Positions 39,833-49,704 are shown, numbered from the stretch's first letter. The stretch is 64,000 nt of DNA from 'Nostoc azollae' 0708 (GCF_000196515.1 NC_014248.1:3042001-3106000); one strand, 5' to 3'. Made by a program: numbers and translations. The notes: a model not told the origin generated them from the sequence alone.

Positions 39833-41173
39833 TTAAAATTTCAAATCTTCAGCTCGAATGCTTAGAGGTTGAGAACTTTGAGGAGGTGTCATAGGTTGGG
39901 CAAACTTTGTATTAGACAGAGCAACAATAGCACGGGCATATTGTGGATCATTGACAGTTGCAATTAGATCTGGATTAGCAGCTAACTGACGTTCTTGAGC
40001 CTCCGTCAAATCTAGCTGAATATCAGGTGTAATGCCCTTGTGATTGATATCCGTACCTTTGGGGGTGTAGTAGTGAGCAATAGTCACTGCTAACCCAGAA
40101 CCATCAGTAAGTTCATGTACTGATTGCACCAAAGCTTTACCAAAAGTTTGACTACCGACAACTAATGCCCGTTTATTATCCTTGAGAGCCCCCGTGAGAA
40201 TTTCACTAGCACTAGCGGAATTACCATCAACGAGAATAGCTAAAGGTTGGTTTGTCAAGGCTGTGCGATTGGCTTTAGTTTCTTCACTACCTCCCACACG
40301 ATCTACAGTCTTGACAATGCCACCATTATCTAGCCACATCCGCGCTATTTCAATACTAGCTTGCAACAAACCACCTGGGTTTCCTCGCAAATCTAATACA
40401 TAGGAATCGACTTTTTTGTTGTTCAAATTGCCAATAGCTCGACGCATTTGATCAGCCGCGTGGGCGCTAAACTCCCGCAATCTTATATAGCCAATCCGAC
40501 GACCACCCTCTTGTTTAAGAGTGTAATTCACAGTAGGAAGTTCGATAGTTGCCCTTGTCAGCTTCAAATCAAACTGATTTTTTCCTGGTCGTCCCAACCG
40601 CAAAGTTATACCAGTACCAGCCTTACCGCGAATTAAATTAGATGCCTCATCCACTTTCATTTTGAGAGTGCTTTTACCATCAATTGCTAAGATCTCATCA
40701 CCTGACTTAACACCAGCTTTTACCGCAGGAGAATTTTCTATAGCTTCGACAATGGTTAATCGCTTGGTTTTTTCATTGACTTCCATGCGAATACCAATCC
40801 CAGAAACTTCCCCAGATGTTTGAGTAGTCAAGGCTGTGAATTGTTTGGGATCCATAAAACGTGTGTATGGATCTCCCAATTTTTGAAGGGCTTCGCGGAT
40901 CGCTACATAAGCTTGATCATTGGAAGTATAGTCTTTGCTTAATAGGCTCTGCCTGGTTGCTTCCCAATCTTGTTGATTAAATTTGCTATCAACATATTCA
41001 CGATTCACCAGTTGCCATACTTGGTAAACCAACGCTTTAGGACTATCTTGTAAAGCAGCATGAACACACCGAGTCCAAGCTTGACCAAATAGAGATATAG
41101 TGGCAGTTGTTGCCATCGCTCCACCAATTAAGACTGCTTGAAGCGGTGAGTAACGTTTCGCAGATTGGTTCAT
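39833..41173 (-). CDS. Carboxyl-terminal processing protease (S41A, Ctp family)
   Basis: 446 residues. It has an N-terminal hydrophobic export signal (GGAMATTATISLFGQA), a PDZ domain (about 120-205: SGIGIRMEV, AGVKSGDEILAIDG) and the S41 catalytic core with NSASASEILTGAL; the Ser-Lys dyad is probably Ser321 and Lys346 (TFGKALVQ), with the usual 25-residue spacing. Cyanobacterial CtpA cuts the C-terminal tail of the D1 precursor of photosystem II on the lumen side; CtpB and CtpC paralogues also exist, and I cannot say which one this is. It is transcribed away from the YdcF-like gene. Confidence 0.9.
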   Translation of the reverse strand: MNQSAKRYSPLQAVLIGGAMATTATISLFGQAWTRCVHAALQDSPKALVYQVWQLVNREYVDSKFNQQDWEATRQSLLSKDYTSNDQAYVAIREALQKLGDPYTRFMDPKQFTALTTQTSGEVSGIGIRMEVNEKTKRLTIVEAIENSPAVKAGVKSGDEILAIDGKSTLKMKVDEASNLIRGKAGTGITLRLGRPGKNQFDLKLTRATIELPTVNYTLKQEGGRRIGYIRLREFSAHAADQMRRAIGNLNNKKVDSYVLDLRGNPGGLLQASIEIARMWLDNGGIVKTVDRVGGSEETKANRTALTNQPLAILVDGNSASASEILTGALKDNKRALVVGSQTFGKALVQSVHELTDGSGLAVTIAHYYTPKGTDINHKGITPDIQLDLTEAQERQLAANPDLIATVNDPQYARAIVALSNTKFAQPMTPPQSSQPLSIRAEDLKF

Positions 41174-41491
41174 GTATATCAGATGGAATATTTGTATTGT
41201 TGACAGTTTAGCAATCAGTTTTTACTGAGACTTTTAAGTTTTTATACCGTAATTTCAGCTATGCTTAATCCATCGTTTTCTTCCTTTGTAAGGGATGAGT
41301 AATCTATTGTCTTTTTATTCAAAATGAACCTTTGGTTTTCCTGGCTCCACTGTAAAAACAACTAAAGCAACATAGTGATACTAGTCACCACTTCATCTTT
41401 AAACGTTAAATTCTTTTCCTAAGATAGCACTTCGTTGACTTGATAACAGTACTTTTTAATAGTAGATAACAAAGTTTTATTTTTCTATGTT
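41174..41491. promoter_or_regulatory. Divergent promoter region between ctp and ydcF-like genes
   Basis: 318 bp between two outward-facing genes, so both promoters must lie here. AT-rich. I could not pick specific -10 boxes with confidence. Confidence 0.45.
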
Positions 41492-42190
41492 ATGAAGCAG
41501 AGATTTACCATCAAATTGTCTATTTCCTTGAAGGCTAGATTTAGAAAGTTGTGGCGGTTGTTACAAAATATTGTTTTTGGGTTGTGTTTTATCTTGTTTA
41601 GTTGGTTGACTTTCACAACTATAACCTTAGTTTCTGCTTCCTCAAAGCCAGTAGATGGTTTTCTTGTACTAGGGGGTAGTATTCGCCGAGAAATTCATGC
41701 CGCCCAACTAGCAAAACAATATCCCCAAATCCCGATTTTAATTTCTCAAGGTTCTCCAGATCCATGTATTTGGATCATTTTTCAGCGGGAAGCAGCACAC
41801 CTAGAAAAGGTTTGGTTAGAAAATTGTGCTCATTCTACCTTTGAAAATTTTTATAATGGTGTACCAATTTTGCGAAATTGGAGAGTAAGGAAGGTAAAAT
41901 TAATTACTTCTGGTACTCATTTCTTCCGAGCCAAGTTGATGGCACAGATTATCTTAGGCGCTCATGGAATTTGGGTAGAAACTGAAACAGTCAAGGAAAT
42001 CGGTATTCCTGGTAATCGAGAATCTTGGATAAAGACTGAGTTAGATATAATACGTAGTTTGCTTTGGGCGCTCCTCAGTCAAGTCATTCAGCCCCAATGC
42101 TCACAGGTAACAAAACTGGTAGATGTAGATATACATAGTTGGCAACAGCATGGTTTTAAGTGTGAACATCAGGGACTGTTGGGGAAATAG
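41492..42190 (+). CDS. YdcF/SanA-like DUF218 protein
   Basis: 232 residues. One N-terminal membrane helix (VFGLCFILFSWLTFTTITLV) is followed by a DUF218 domain: VDGFLVLGGSIRREIHAAQLA, ILISQGSPDP, NCAHSTFENFYNGV and KVKLITSGTHFFRAKLMAQI. The family is linked to envelope integrity (SanA, YdcF) but the reaction is not established. The last 40 residues carry a Cys/His-containing tail that I do not recognise. The start ATG at 41492 gives a normal positively charged N-terminus. The next gene downstream, the urease remnant, is on the other strand. Confidence 0.85.
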   Translation: MKQRFTIKLSISLKARFRKLWRLLQNIVFGLCFILFSWLTFTTITLVSASSKPVDGFLVLGGSIRREIHAAQLAKQYPQIPILISQGSPDPCIWIIFQREAAHLEKVWLENCAHSTFENFYNGVPILRNWRVRKVKLITSGTHFFRAKLMAQIILGAHGIWVETETVKEIGIPGNRESWIKTELDIIRSLLWALLSQVIQPQCSQVTKLVDVDIHSWQQHGFKCEHQGLLGK

Positions 42191-42231
42191 GGTCAGCCTT
42201 TATCATAATTGGTAGATTGTTCAGTCATAAC

Positions 42232-43195
42232 CTAAAACAAAAAGTATCTTTGCGCCATTGGTAAAACCGTTGCTGGCTCACAAGTTAATAACTCTCCATC
42301 TGCTCGAACTTCGTAGGTTTCCGGGTCAACTTGAATCTGAGGTAAAGCATAATTGAATTTCAGATCGCGCTTACTAATTTGCCGAGTTCCGGAAACAGCA
42401 ACAGCTGACTTTTGTAAACCTAACATTTGGGGAATTTCTTTTTCTAAACCTGCTTGAGAAATAAAAGTGAATGATGTCGCGTGACGCGCACCGACAAAAC
42501 TGCCAAACATGGGACAGATATGGACAGGTTGAGTAGTAGGAATACTAGCATTAGCGTCACCCATTTGTGACTAAGCAATCATTCCTCTTTTAATAACTAT
42601 TTCTACTTTGATACCAAAAAATACCGGATTCCATAAACACAAATCAGTGATTTTCCCCTCTTCCACAGAACCAACATACTCAGAAATACGATGGGTAATT
42701 GACGGATTAATAGTGTATTTAGCCACATATCTTTGACCGCGGAGATTATCAGCTAAACTATCTCCAGCTAGTCTTCCCCATTGTATTTTCATTTTACGGG
42801 CTGTTTGCAATGTTCTAATTATTACTTCTCATACCCTTCCCATCCCTTGAGAATCAGAAGAGATCATACTAAATGCACCTAAATTGTCCGAAATATCTTG
42901 AGTAGCAATAGTTTCTTGCCATATGCGCGACTCAGCAAAAGCCACATCTTCCGGAATACTGGGATCAAGATGATGACACACCATGATGTTCATCTAAGAT
43001 GTTGAGGGTGTAGAGACGAGTCGGGTTAGTGAAAGATGGCCAAACATTAAATTGTCCAGACACTTTAATAATTTCTGGTGCGTGTCCTCTTCCTGCCCCT
43101 TCTCTATGGTAAGTATGAATAGCGCGATGTTTAAAAGCAGCATATAGTATCTTCAACATAACTGACTTTGTTCAAACTGCCGGTGTGAATTGCTA
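42232..43195 (-). pseudogene. ureC: Urease alpha subunit, C-terminal remnant
   Basis: Reads, 5' to 3' on the minus strand, [20 protein letters not shown] (catalytic His region), [30 protein letters not shown], then broken frames, [20 protein letters not shown] (third frame), and finally [20 protein letters not shown] to [11 protein letters not shown], the normal UreC end. The first ~240 residues, which include the carbamylated Lys, are gone. They are replaced by an IS701-like fragment at 43205-43454. No other ure gene is in the window. Confidence 0.9.
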
Positions 43196-43204
43196 CTTCC
43201 ACAG

Positions 43205-43454
43205 TCCTAGGGCATTCTCTGCCATTTCAAATAGGTTTTTTCTCTCACTTTCACCCAATCATCCCCCTAAATCATGTCTAAACTCTCTTCTTTCCCCTTT
43301 ATGAGTAAATACACCATCAAACCTTTAACACCATCTTTCAAACCATGGTGCCATTGCTGGGGCAGTAGTTTCTTTCATCAGGTTCTTTGAACGTGAAAGT
43401 TACACCGAAACCGCATTATACTCCTTTTTACTCTTGACTTTTGTTTAAGTCCCG
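43205..43454 (-). mobile_element. 5' fragment of an IS701-like element
   Basis: On the minus strand it begins CGGGACTTAAACAAAAGTCA and matches the left 250 bp of the element at 50072, including the start of the transposase (PQQWHHGLKDGVKGL). It stops where the urease remnant begins. Its outer end abuts the stop codon of the hybrid kinase gene at 43455. Confidence 0.8.
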
Positions 43455-46400
43455 CTAAACATTTATTTTCAGAACTTGGGCAACAGCTGCTGCTAACGCC
43501 TCTGGTTCTACTGGTTTAGGTATGTGTATTTGAAAACCTGCCGCCATTGCCTGTTGTTCGTCAAGTTCTCCAGCAAATGCTGTTAGAGCGATCGCCTTCG
43601 GTATAGCTTTGCTTACTGCTGGAATGTCTCCACCCAAGTCTGACGACAAAGCTCTCATTCTTCTTAACAGTTCATAACCATCCATCTCCGGCATTCCAAT
43701 ATCACTGATCAAAACATCAGGCTTTAACTGTACCCCAATTTGTAATGCTTCTGGTGCTGATGCCGCTGTGGTCACAGTTGCCTCATACAATTCCAGCACA
43801 ACTTTAACAAAAGCCAGCGAATCAACATCATCATCCACAACCAAAATTTTAATTCCTTTTAAACTTAAAGCTACGTCCTCAAATTGACCATTCGTAACTG
43901 TCACTGGCAAGGAAGATATTAACGGTAGTATAACTTTTAAAGTTGTGCCCTGTCCTTCTCCTGGACTATCGGCCTCAACTGTACCACCGTGTAATTCTAC
44001 TAAATGGCGGACTATTGCTAGTCCCAATCCCAGACCACCAAATTTTCTGGTAGTTGAGCCATCCTCTTGCCGGAAGTGTTCAAATATATGAGGTAGAAAT
44101 TTACGGTTGATACCTTTACCTTGATCACTAACTATAATATGAGCCATTGAACCAATTTGCTCTAGCTGTACTACTACCTCTCCGCCTTGAGGTGTAAATT
44201 TAATAGCATTAGACAAAAGATTCCAGACAATTTGTTGCAAGCGAGCCGGATCACCTCTAACTTTTCCTATATTCGGTTCAATTAGGGTTTGAACGGCAAT
44301 TTGTTTAACAGAGGCTGCTAAACTCATTGTTTCCAATGCTGCAGAAATTATATCTGCCAAATTAACTGTAGTCACATTCAGAGTTAGTTTGCCTCGGAGG
44401 ATGCGTGACACATCTAGTAAATCGTCAATCAGGTCAACCTGCAATTTTGCATTACGCTCAATACTTTTGAGGGCTTCATCTGTCTTATCTTTGTCCAGTT
44501 TGCCAGTTTTTAACAATTGAGACCATCCCAGGATCGGATTAAGCGGGGTACGGAGTTCGTGGGAAAGGATAGCCAGAAACTCATCTTTAACGCGATTCGC
44601 TGTTTCAGCGGCTTCATAAGCTGCTTGCTTTTCTTGGAGGGCATTTCGCAATGCTTCCTCAGACCGCTTGTGGTCGTCAATATCAGTACAGGAACCAAAC
44701 CATTTGATAATCTGTCCCTTTTGATTGCGTAGTGGAAAGGCTCGACCTAGATGCCAACGATATTGCCCATCTCTAGCGCGACGTAAGCGGTACTCAATTT
44801 GATAATTTTGACCTGTGCGAACTGACTCACTCCAAATATCTATACAGATTTGTGCATCATCGGGATGCAGTACAGGTTGCCAACCCCAACCTTGAGTTTC
44901 CTCCAGTGTCATACCAGTATAGTCCAACCAACGTTGGTTACAGTATTCTAACCAGCCATCTCCTTTAGCAGTCCAGATCATCTGCGGCATGGTATCTGCC
45001 AAGGTGCGGAAGTTTAGCTCACTTTCTCGTAAAGCTTCTCTGGCTTGGATATGGTCTGTAATGTCGGTATTGGTACCGTACCATTTAACAATCTGTCCCT
45101 GTTGATTTCGCAAAGGACGTGCCTGTCCCAAAATCCAATGGTACTCTCCACTCCCAGAGAGCATCCGAGTTTCTACTTCATAGTCACTGCCGGTTTGTAC
45201 CGCTTTAGCCCACAATTCTTCTACCTTTGGTAAGTCTTCTGGGTGAATAATCTGCTCCCAACTCTCAGTTTTCAGTTGTTCTTGCGTTTTACCTGTAAAG
45301 TCACACCACCGCTGGTTATAATAATCAACCAGACCGTTAGGTTGTGCTGTCCATACCTGTTGGGGAATTGTTTCCGTCATTAATCGCAATTGATATTCAC
45401 TTTGTTGCAAAGCTAGTTGCCATCTTTGACGTTCAATTGCTACACCTGCTAGGTGAGATGCTCTCTCAATGAGTTGCAGATCTGATTTTTGAGGAATGCG
45501 AACTGTGGGATAATATAGTGCAAATGTTCCTAAAACATGGCCTTGACTGTCCAAAATGGGTGTAGACCAACAAGCTTTGAGGTTATTCGTCAATGTCAAG
45601 TCACGGTATTTTACCCATTTGTGATCGCTGGCAATGTCTGAGACTATTACTGTTTGTTTGGTATAGGCTGATGTGCCACAACTACCTACATCTGCACCTA
45701 CGGGAACACCATTCTTTAATTCTTGAATATATTTTTCTGGTAGACTAGAACTTACGCCAGGATATAATTTTGTGCCTGTATCATTTAGTAACATGATGGA
45801 ACAGAAAACTTCAGCCAACTGCGCTTCTATTGACTGAGCTAACTTTTCGAGGATCTCAGAGAGTGAATTACCCGTAGCAATTAGTTCTAAAATATGGTTT
45901 TGCATGGATAAGAAGGCTTTGGTGCAATCGTCAGATATAGGTTCTGCAACTGGTTGGTTTAGCTTTTGCTTATCCGTATTTGGAGAAATTTCTACAGCTT
46001 GATCTTGATTCCAAGTTACTATTAGTTTTTTATTATTGGTAATACAAGCATCACTCCTAGATTGCCGACATTTCACTTTTGTAAAGTCGGTAAATGTGGT
46101 GACAACTGCATAGGGAGTAGATTTGTTAGTTTGAAATAAAGGCTGGGAGTTAAGCAATAACCAAACTAGCTGACCAGTTGGCTGATAAAGCCCCATGACG
46201 ACGTTTTTGCATGGCTTACCTGTTTGTAAAGCAACTATAGGTGGAACTGTTTCTGGCGTAAAAATTGTTCCATCTTCATGAACTATTTGCCATGGAGGTT
46301 TAAAGGGAGTTTTTCCCAATATTTGCTCATTTTTATATCCAATTATTCTCTCAGCAGCAGCATTACACGCCTGTATAGTGGTATCAGCAAGCTGGAAAAT

Positions 46401-46463
46401 CATCCCCTCTTCATCAGTAGAATTAATTTCCTGTTGCTCTTGGTAATTGTCCTTTCCTTGCAT
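43455..46463 (-). CDS. Hybrid sensor histidine kinase, PAS-GAF-PAS-PAS-HisKA-HATPase-REC
   Basis: 1002 residues, soluble (no membrane segment seen). PAS (about 15-130), GAF (about 190-350; VGSCGTSAYTKQTVIVSDI, a pattern seen in many cyanobacterial sensors), two PAS domains in tandem (about 355-475, 485-605; each ends with a WYGTNTDI or WFGSCTDI type PAC), HisKA with LSHELRTPLNP (His635), HATPase with GGLGLGLAIVRHLVELHGG, and a receiver (about 875-1000) with phospho-Asp921 (LISDIGMPEMDG). It could be the top of a phosphorelay; the partner is not in view. The stop codon lies exactly at the edge of an IS701-like fragment, yet the receiver looks full length. Confidence 0.95.
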   Translation of the reverse strand: MQGKDNYQEQQEINSTDEEGMIFQLADTTIQACNAAAERIIGYKNEQILGKTPFKPPWQIVHEDGTIFTPETVPPIVALQTGKPCKNVVMGLYQPTGQLVWLLLNSQPLFQTNKSTPYAVVTTFTDFTKVKCRQSRSDACITNNKKLIVTWNQDQAVEISPNTDKQKLNQPVAEPISDDCTKAFLSMQNHILELIATGNSLSEILEKLAQSIEAQLAEVFCSIMLLNDTGTKLYPGVSSSLPEKYIQELKNGVPVGADVGSCGTSAYTKQTVIVSDIASDHKWVKYRDLTLTNNLKACWSTPILDSQGHVLGTFALYYPTVRIPQKSDLQLIERASHLAGVAIERQRWQLALQQSEYQLRLMTETIPQQVWTAQPNGLVDYYNQRWCDFTGKTQEQLKTESWEQIIHPEDLPKVEELWAKAVQTGSDYEVETRMLSGSGEYHWILGQARPLRNQQGQIVKWYGTNTDITDHIQAREALRESELNFRTLADTMPQMIWTAKGDGWLEYCNQRWLDYTGMTLEETQGWGWQPVLHPDDAQICIDIWSESVRTGQNYQIEYRLRRARDGQYRWHLGRAFPLRNQKGQIIKWFGSCTDIDDHKRSEEALRNALQEKQAAYEAAETANRVKDEFLAILSHELRTPLNPILGWSQLLKTGKLDKDKTDEALKSIERNAKLQVDLIDDLLDVSRILRGKLTLNVTTVNLADIISAALETMSLAASVKQIAVQTLIEPNIGKVRGDPARLQQIVWNLLSNAIKFTPQGGEVVVQLEQIGSMAHIIVSDQGKGINRKFLPHIFEHFRQEDGSTTRKFGGLGLGLAIVRHLVELHGGTVEADSPGEGQGTTLKVILPLISSLPVTVTNGQFEDVALSLKGIKILVVDDDVDSLAFVKVVLELYEATVTTAASAPEALQIGVQLKPDVLISDIGMPEMDGYELLRRMRALSSDLGGDIPAVSKAIPKAIALTAFAGELDEQQAMAAGFQIHIPKPVEPEALAAAVAQVLKINV

Positions 46464-46593
46464 TGTGTAATTCTTAAAGTTTTAAATGTGTTTTTTCCGA
46501 AACATAATGATTTTATCCCTCACTTACTCACGCTCAATCCTATTGAATAGGAATTTCTGGCTAATTACTGTTCATAACTTTGGTATATTTTAT

Positions 46594-46780
46594 TATACTT
46601 AAGTAACTCATTAGTAAAAAACAGAATTATGTGACAAAAGGTAAAGTCACCAAACCCCTGTTCCCTTTTGCCCTTCAGCCTCTCTAGTCGTTGATGGCGG
46701 AAACCCCCAGGACCGCGCCGGTTCACCTCTTGTCTTTTCCCTGTCGTAAGGACAATTTTTAATGCCAACCTACTTAGTAA
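46594..46780. repeat. MITE-like element type B, copy 2
   Basis: About 187 bp, a shorter relative of 16000-16252. Left end TACTTAAGTAACTCATTAGT, right end reversed TTACTAAGTAGGTTGGCATT. Shared interior: ATGTGACAAAAGGTAAAGTC, CCCTGTTCCCTTTTGCCCTT and TGTCGTAAGGACAATTTTTAA. The 75-codon minus-strand frame in it is not a gene. Confidence 0.65.
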
Positions 46781-47124
46781 GCATTCAGCCATCAGCAGTC
46801 AGCTTTTTCAGACTAACGCCAAAAATACCTATTTGATAATTAACCAATTTCTCAAACATTCTGATTCCTGACTCCTGAATTCTTACCATTGTTATTCCCA
46901 ATTACCCATTAGCCATATATTTTTATCCACACAATAACACTGTCATATCAGAATCCTAAATAGGACTTGAACAAACTCAATGCCCAATGCCCAGTTTCCA
47001 TGAGTAAGTTCATAAGTCAAATAGAACTTTCATATCACTATCATAGTTAATTCAATTTATTTTTTCTTTTGATTTTAAAATCTTTGTTACCAAATTCAAC
47101 GAAAGGCAAATAAGTATGGCTCAA
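46781..47124. other. Intergenic spacer with STRR scraps
   Basis: No gene seen. It contains imperfect repeats such as GATTCCTGACTCCTGA and CAATGCCCAATGCCC, decayed heptanucleotide repeat families. Confidence 0.5.
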
Positions 47125-48396
47125 TTAACCCTCGAAACACTGCTTTGCAAACTCTATTGCTTCTTCTACTGTTGAAACTTTCCCTTCAGCTTGGGCTACA
47201 GCGATTTCACTCAATATTTTTCCCACGAGTGGTGAAGCTGGAATATTTAGTGCTATAATCACCTCTCTACCACTAACTAACGGTGAGGGGTGAGCTACCA
47301 GATCATCAGGGTTCAGATAACGGTTGATTAAAGGTGTATAAACCAATAGCGGGTTATGGCCAGATTTCGCCTCTATGACAATATCATCTGCTAAGGCTAA
47401 GGTGATTATACTAGTAAACATAACTCCCACCTCCTGAAACAAAAAATACTGTTCTCGTAGGGAAAGATTAATTCTTTTAAACTGCGGGAACAGTCGCAGG
47501 ACGGTAATAACAGCGCGAATTTCTACACGGCTGTAAGTAATGTCTTGGAGTTCCGTTTCTGCAATTTCTGGGTTTTGGTGAACAAGACAAGCTAGTTTAG
47601 CAATACCTAACCATGTTGTGCTAACAGTATCACGAACATAGTTTTGCAGTTCTTCTCCTAGTTTTGACCAATTTTCACTAATCAAATGTGCTGCTTGATC
47701 AACTGCCGTTAATTTTAGCACGTTTTCATGTATAGCATTTTGGAAGACATAGCTTAATAAGCCATCTTCCCACGCGCTGATTAGCCACGGTGTACCCTGA
47801 GAACTGGCTAAGAGATAACCAATTTCTACCCGCACTCTTTCAGGTGCAACTTGATTAATATCTGCTGCTAAGGTACGAATATTAGCTTGGGTAGATGGTT
47901 CAATGGTAAAGCCAAGTTGGGAAGCTTGACGATAAGCCCGCATTAATCGCAAAGGGTCATCTTGCAAATTGGCACGTGATATCATGCGTAATATACCAGT
48001 TGCTATGTCTGCATAGCCTTGGAGGGGGTCAATAATTTCCTGGGTATGGGGATTATACGCGATCGCATTAATTGTAAAATCCCTTCTATGTAAATCAGTG
48101 AATAAACTATCTCCTTCCTGTTGGGCAAAATCAACGGTAGCATGGGGAAACACCACACGGGCAATGTTTCTTTCTGCGTCGAGTAAGACAAAACCAGCTT
48201 GATAATGTTTGGCGATCGCACATGCTACTTTGATTGCATCATCTGGGATAATAAAATCTAAATCTAAATATTCCGCACTCCTACCCAAAATCGCATCTCG
48301 CACTGCCCCACCAACCATATAAACAGGTTTTGGCAACCACTCCAAACTGAAAGGCCAATTTTGGGCATCTAAACGAGAAACAACAAAATCACTCAT
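47125..48396 (-). CDS. CCA tRNA nucleotidyltransferase/poly(A) polymerase family protein
   Basis: 423 residues with a class II nucleotidyltransferase head: VGGAVRDAILG at 28-38, catalytic LDLDF (Asp45, Asp47), RRDFTINAIAYN, DPLRLMRAYRQASQLGF and the neck PERVRVEIGYLL. It adds or repairs the 3' CCA of tRNA; some cyanobacteria split A- and CC-adding activities between two proteins, so this could be only one of them. HIP1 octamers occur twice in it (near 48059 and 48212). Single gene, transcribed away from ycf34. Confidence 0.85.
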   Translation of the reverse strand: MSDFVVSRLDAQNWPFSLEWLPKPVYMVGGAVRDAILGRSAEYLDLDFIIPDDAIKVACAIAKHYQAGFVLLDAERNIARVVFPHATVDFAQQEGDSLFTDLHRRDFTINAIAYNPHTQEIIDPLQGYADIATGILRMISRANLQDDPLRLMRAYRQASQLGFTIEPSTQANIRTLAADINQVAPERVRVEIGYLLASSQGTPWLISAWEDGLLSYVFQNAIHENVLKLTAVDQAAHLISENWSKLGEELQNYVRDTVSTTWLGIAKLACLVHQNPEIAETELQDITYSRVEIRAVITVLRLFPQFKRINLSLREQYFLFQEVGVMFTSIITLALADDIVIEAKSGHNPLLVYTPLINRYLNPDDLVAHPSPLVSGREVIIALNIPASPLVGKILSEIAVAQAEGKVSTVEEAIEFAKQCFEG

Positions 48397-48652
48397 TGTA
48401 ATAGACCTCTTACAGAATTAACTTTATGTTATAAAAGGGGGTTGTCTTTGTTTTAGCCAAAAGTTAGAGTTACAGGGTTATGTTTGAATTAGGGAGCGCA
48501 AGGAATACCAACAATACATAGAATCTAAAACTCCCCATCATACCACATAAACAATTTTGCAATAAGTCTAATAAAAATCAATCCACTAACTAATGCCTAA
48601 CATTTTTCCGTGAGCTACATTAAGTATAAAGGTTCCTGGAGTTGGTTCTATT

Positions 48653-48901
48653 ATGTGTATTTGTGTGAACTGCCACTATGTAGACCGTTGTGTAACCTAC
48701 AATGCTGTAGAAAGTCAGCATCAACAACCCCACCTGACTGAAACCCCAGATCTTGATCCCAACGAACCCTCCATCAATGTCAATATTCGCACAAAAGGCG
48801 AAATGATTGAAATGGAATGGGATGTAGTTGGTTGTCTCAGCTTTAAAAAAGAAATGGGTAAATGGGCTAAATTGCGTCCCGGTGAATTAGTACCGACTTG
48901 A
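48653..48901 (+). CDS. ycf34: Ycf34 family protein
   Basis: An 82-residue protein, MCICVNCHYVDRCVTYNAVE at the N-terminus with Cys2, Cys4, Cys7 and Cys13, then a PSINVNIRT and MEWDVVGCLSF core. Ycf34 is conserved in cyanobacteria and red algal plastids and binds an iron-sulfur cluster; a role in photosynthetic electron transport has been proposed. The cysteine cluster is complete here. tsaB follows in the same direction after a large palindrome. Confidence 0.9.
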   Translation: MCICVNCHYVDRCVTYNAVESQHQQPHLTETPDLDPNEPSINVNIRTKGEMIEMEWDVVGCLSFKKEMGKWAKLRPGELVPT

Positions 48902-48942
48902 ACTTTAGATTTTAGACTTTGGATTTCACCTGCTTTCGATTT

Positions 48943-48972
48943 TGTAGAGATGTTTACGTAAACATCTCTACA
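48943..48972. repeat. 30-bp perfect palindrome between ycf34 and tsaB
   Basis: Arms TGTAGAGATGTTTAC (48943-48957) and GTAAACATCTCTACA (48958-48972) are exact reverse complements with no spacer. Close relatives of the form TGTAGAGACGTTG are a widespread dispersed repeat of Nostoc-type genomes. It lies 41 bp after the ycf34 stop and could end that transcript. Confidence 0.85.
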
Positions 48973-49044
48973 TTATTATATAGTTTAATTTCTGTTGATT
49001 ACTTTATAATCTATATTTGCAGTTACTCTTATAAATAAATCACT

Positions 49045-49704
49045 TTGACCACTAAACTAGAACTTCTCCCTCCCAGAAAATACGCTTTAGCACTGCACAC
49101 TACTACACCTGAACTGGGTTTGGTAATTAGTAATTTTGCAGAATATACCCGCACCCATGTTTGGAATTTAGGACGTGATTTATCCAGTCTCATCCATCAA
49201 TATTTAATTGATTTAATTGAACCCCAAACCTGGACAGATTTGGCTTTTATTGCCGTTGCTAAAGGTCCAGGAGGTTTTACAGGCAGTCGGATTGGTGTAG
49301 TAACAGCTAGGACTTTAGGACAACAGTTAGAAATTCCCGTATTTCCAATTTCTACTTTAGCAGCAGTAGCTTGGTATGAAAACAGTAAAAATCCCAATAC
49401 TCAACCAATTATTGCTGTAGAGATGCCAGCACAAAGAGCGCAAGTTTTTGGCGCGATTTATCAAATGGCTCCTGATAATTCAGGAATCATAACTTTATTA
49501 CCAGATACAGTATTCACACCAAAAGTATGGCAAGGAACTTTAGCAAATTGGCATAGTGAATATCAATTAATCAAAGCCACATCAAGTTTAGCAGCCACTG
49601 TAACAAGTATTTTGGAATTAGCTTATTTAGATTGGCGACAAGATAAATGTCCCCATTGGTCAGAAGCATTACCATATTATGGACAGCATCCTGTAGATGT
49701 TTAA
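49045..49704 (+). CDS. tsaB: tRNA threonylcarbamoyladenosine biosynthesis protein TsaB
   Basis: 219 residues, starting at a TTG (49045) with MTTKLELLPPRKYALALHTT. ASKHA fold: LALHTTTPELGL, VAKGPGGFTGSRIGVVTARTL (the TsaB signature), then ISTLAAVAW. TsaB is the inactive partner that pairs with TsaD in making t6A37 of ANN-decoding tRNAs. The TTG start is chosen because no ATG occurs before the first conserved strand. Complete, with a slight C-terminal extension. Confidence 0.88.
   Translation: MTTKLELLPPRKYALALHTTTPELGLVISNFAEYTRTHVWNLGRDLSSLIHQYLIDLIEPQTWTDLAFIAVAKGPGGFTGSRIGVVTARTLGQQLEIPVFPISTLAAVAWYENSKNPNTQPIIAVEMPAQRAQVFGAIYQMAPDNSGIITLLPDTVFTPKVWQGTLANWHSEYQLIKATSSLAATVTSILELAYLDWRQDKCPHWSEALPYYGQHPVDV

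Noticed and set aside
44510-45233. Small frames on both strands inside the hybrid kinase gene
   Set aside because: Shadows of a long conserved coding frame.
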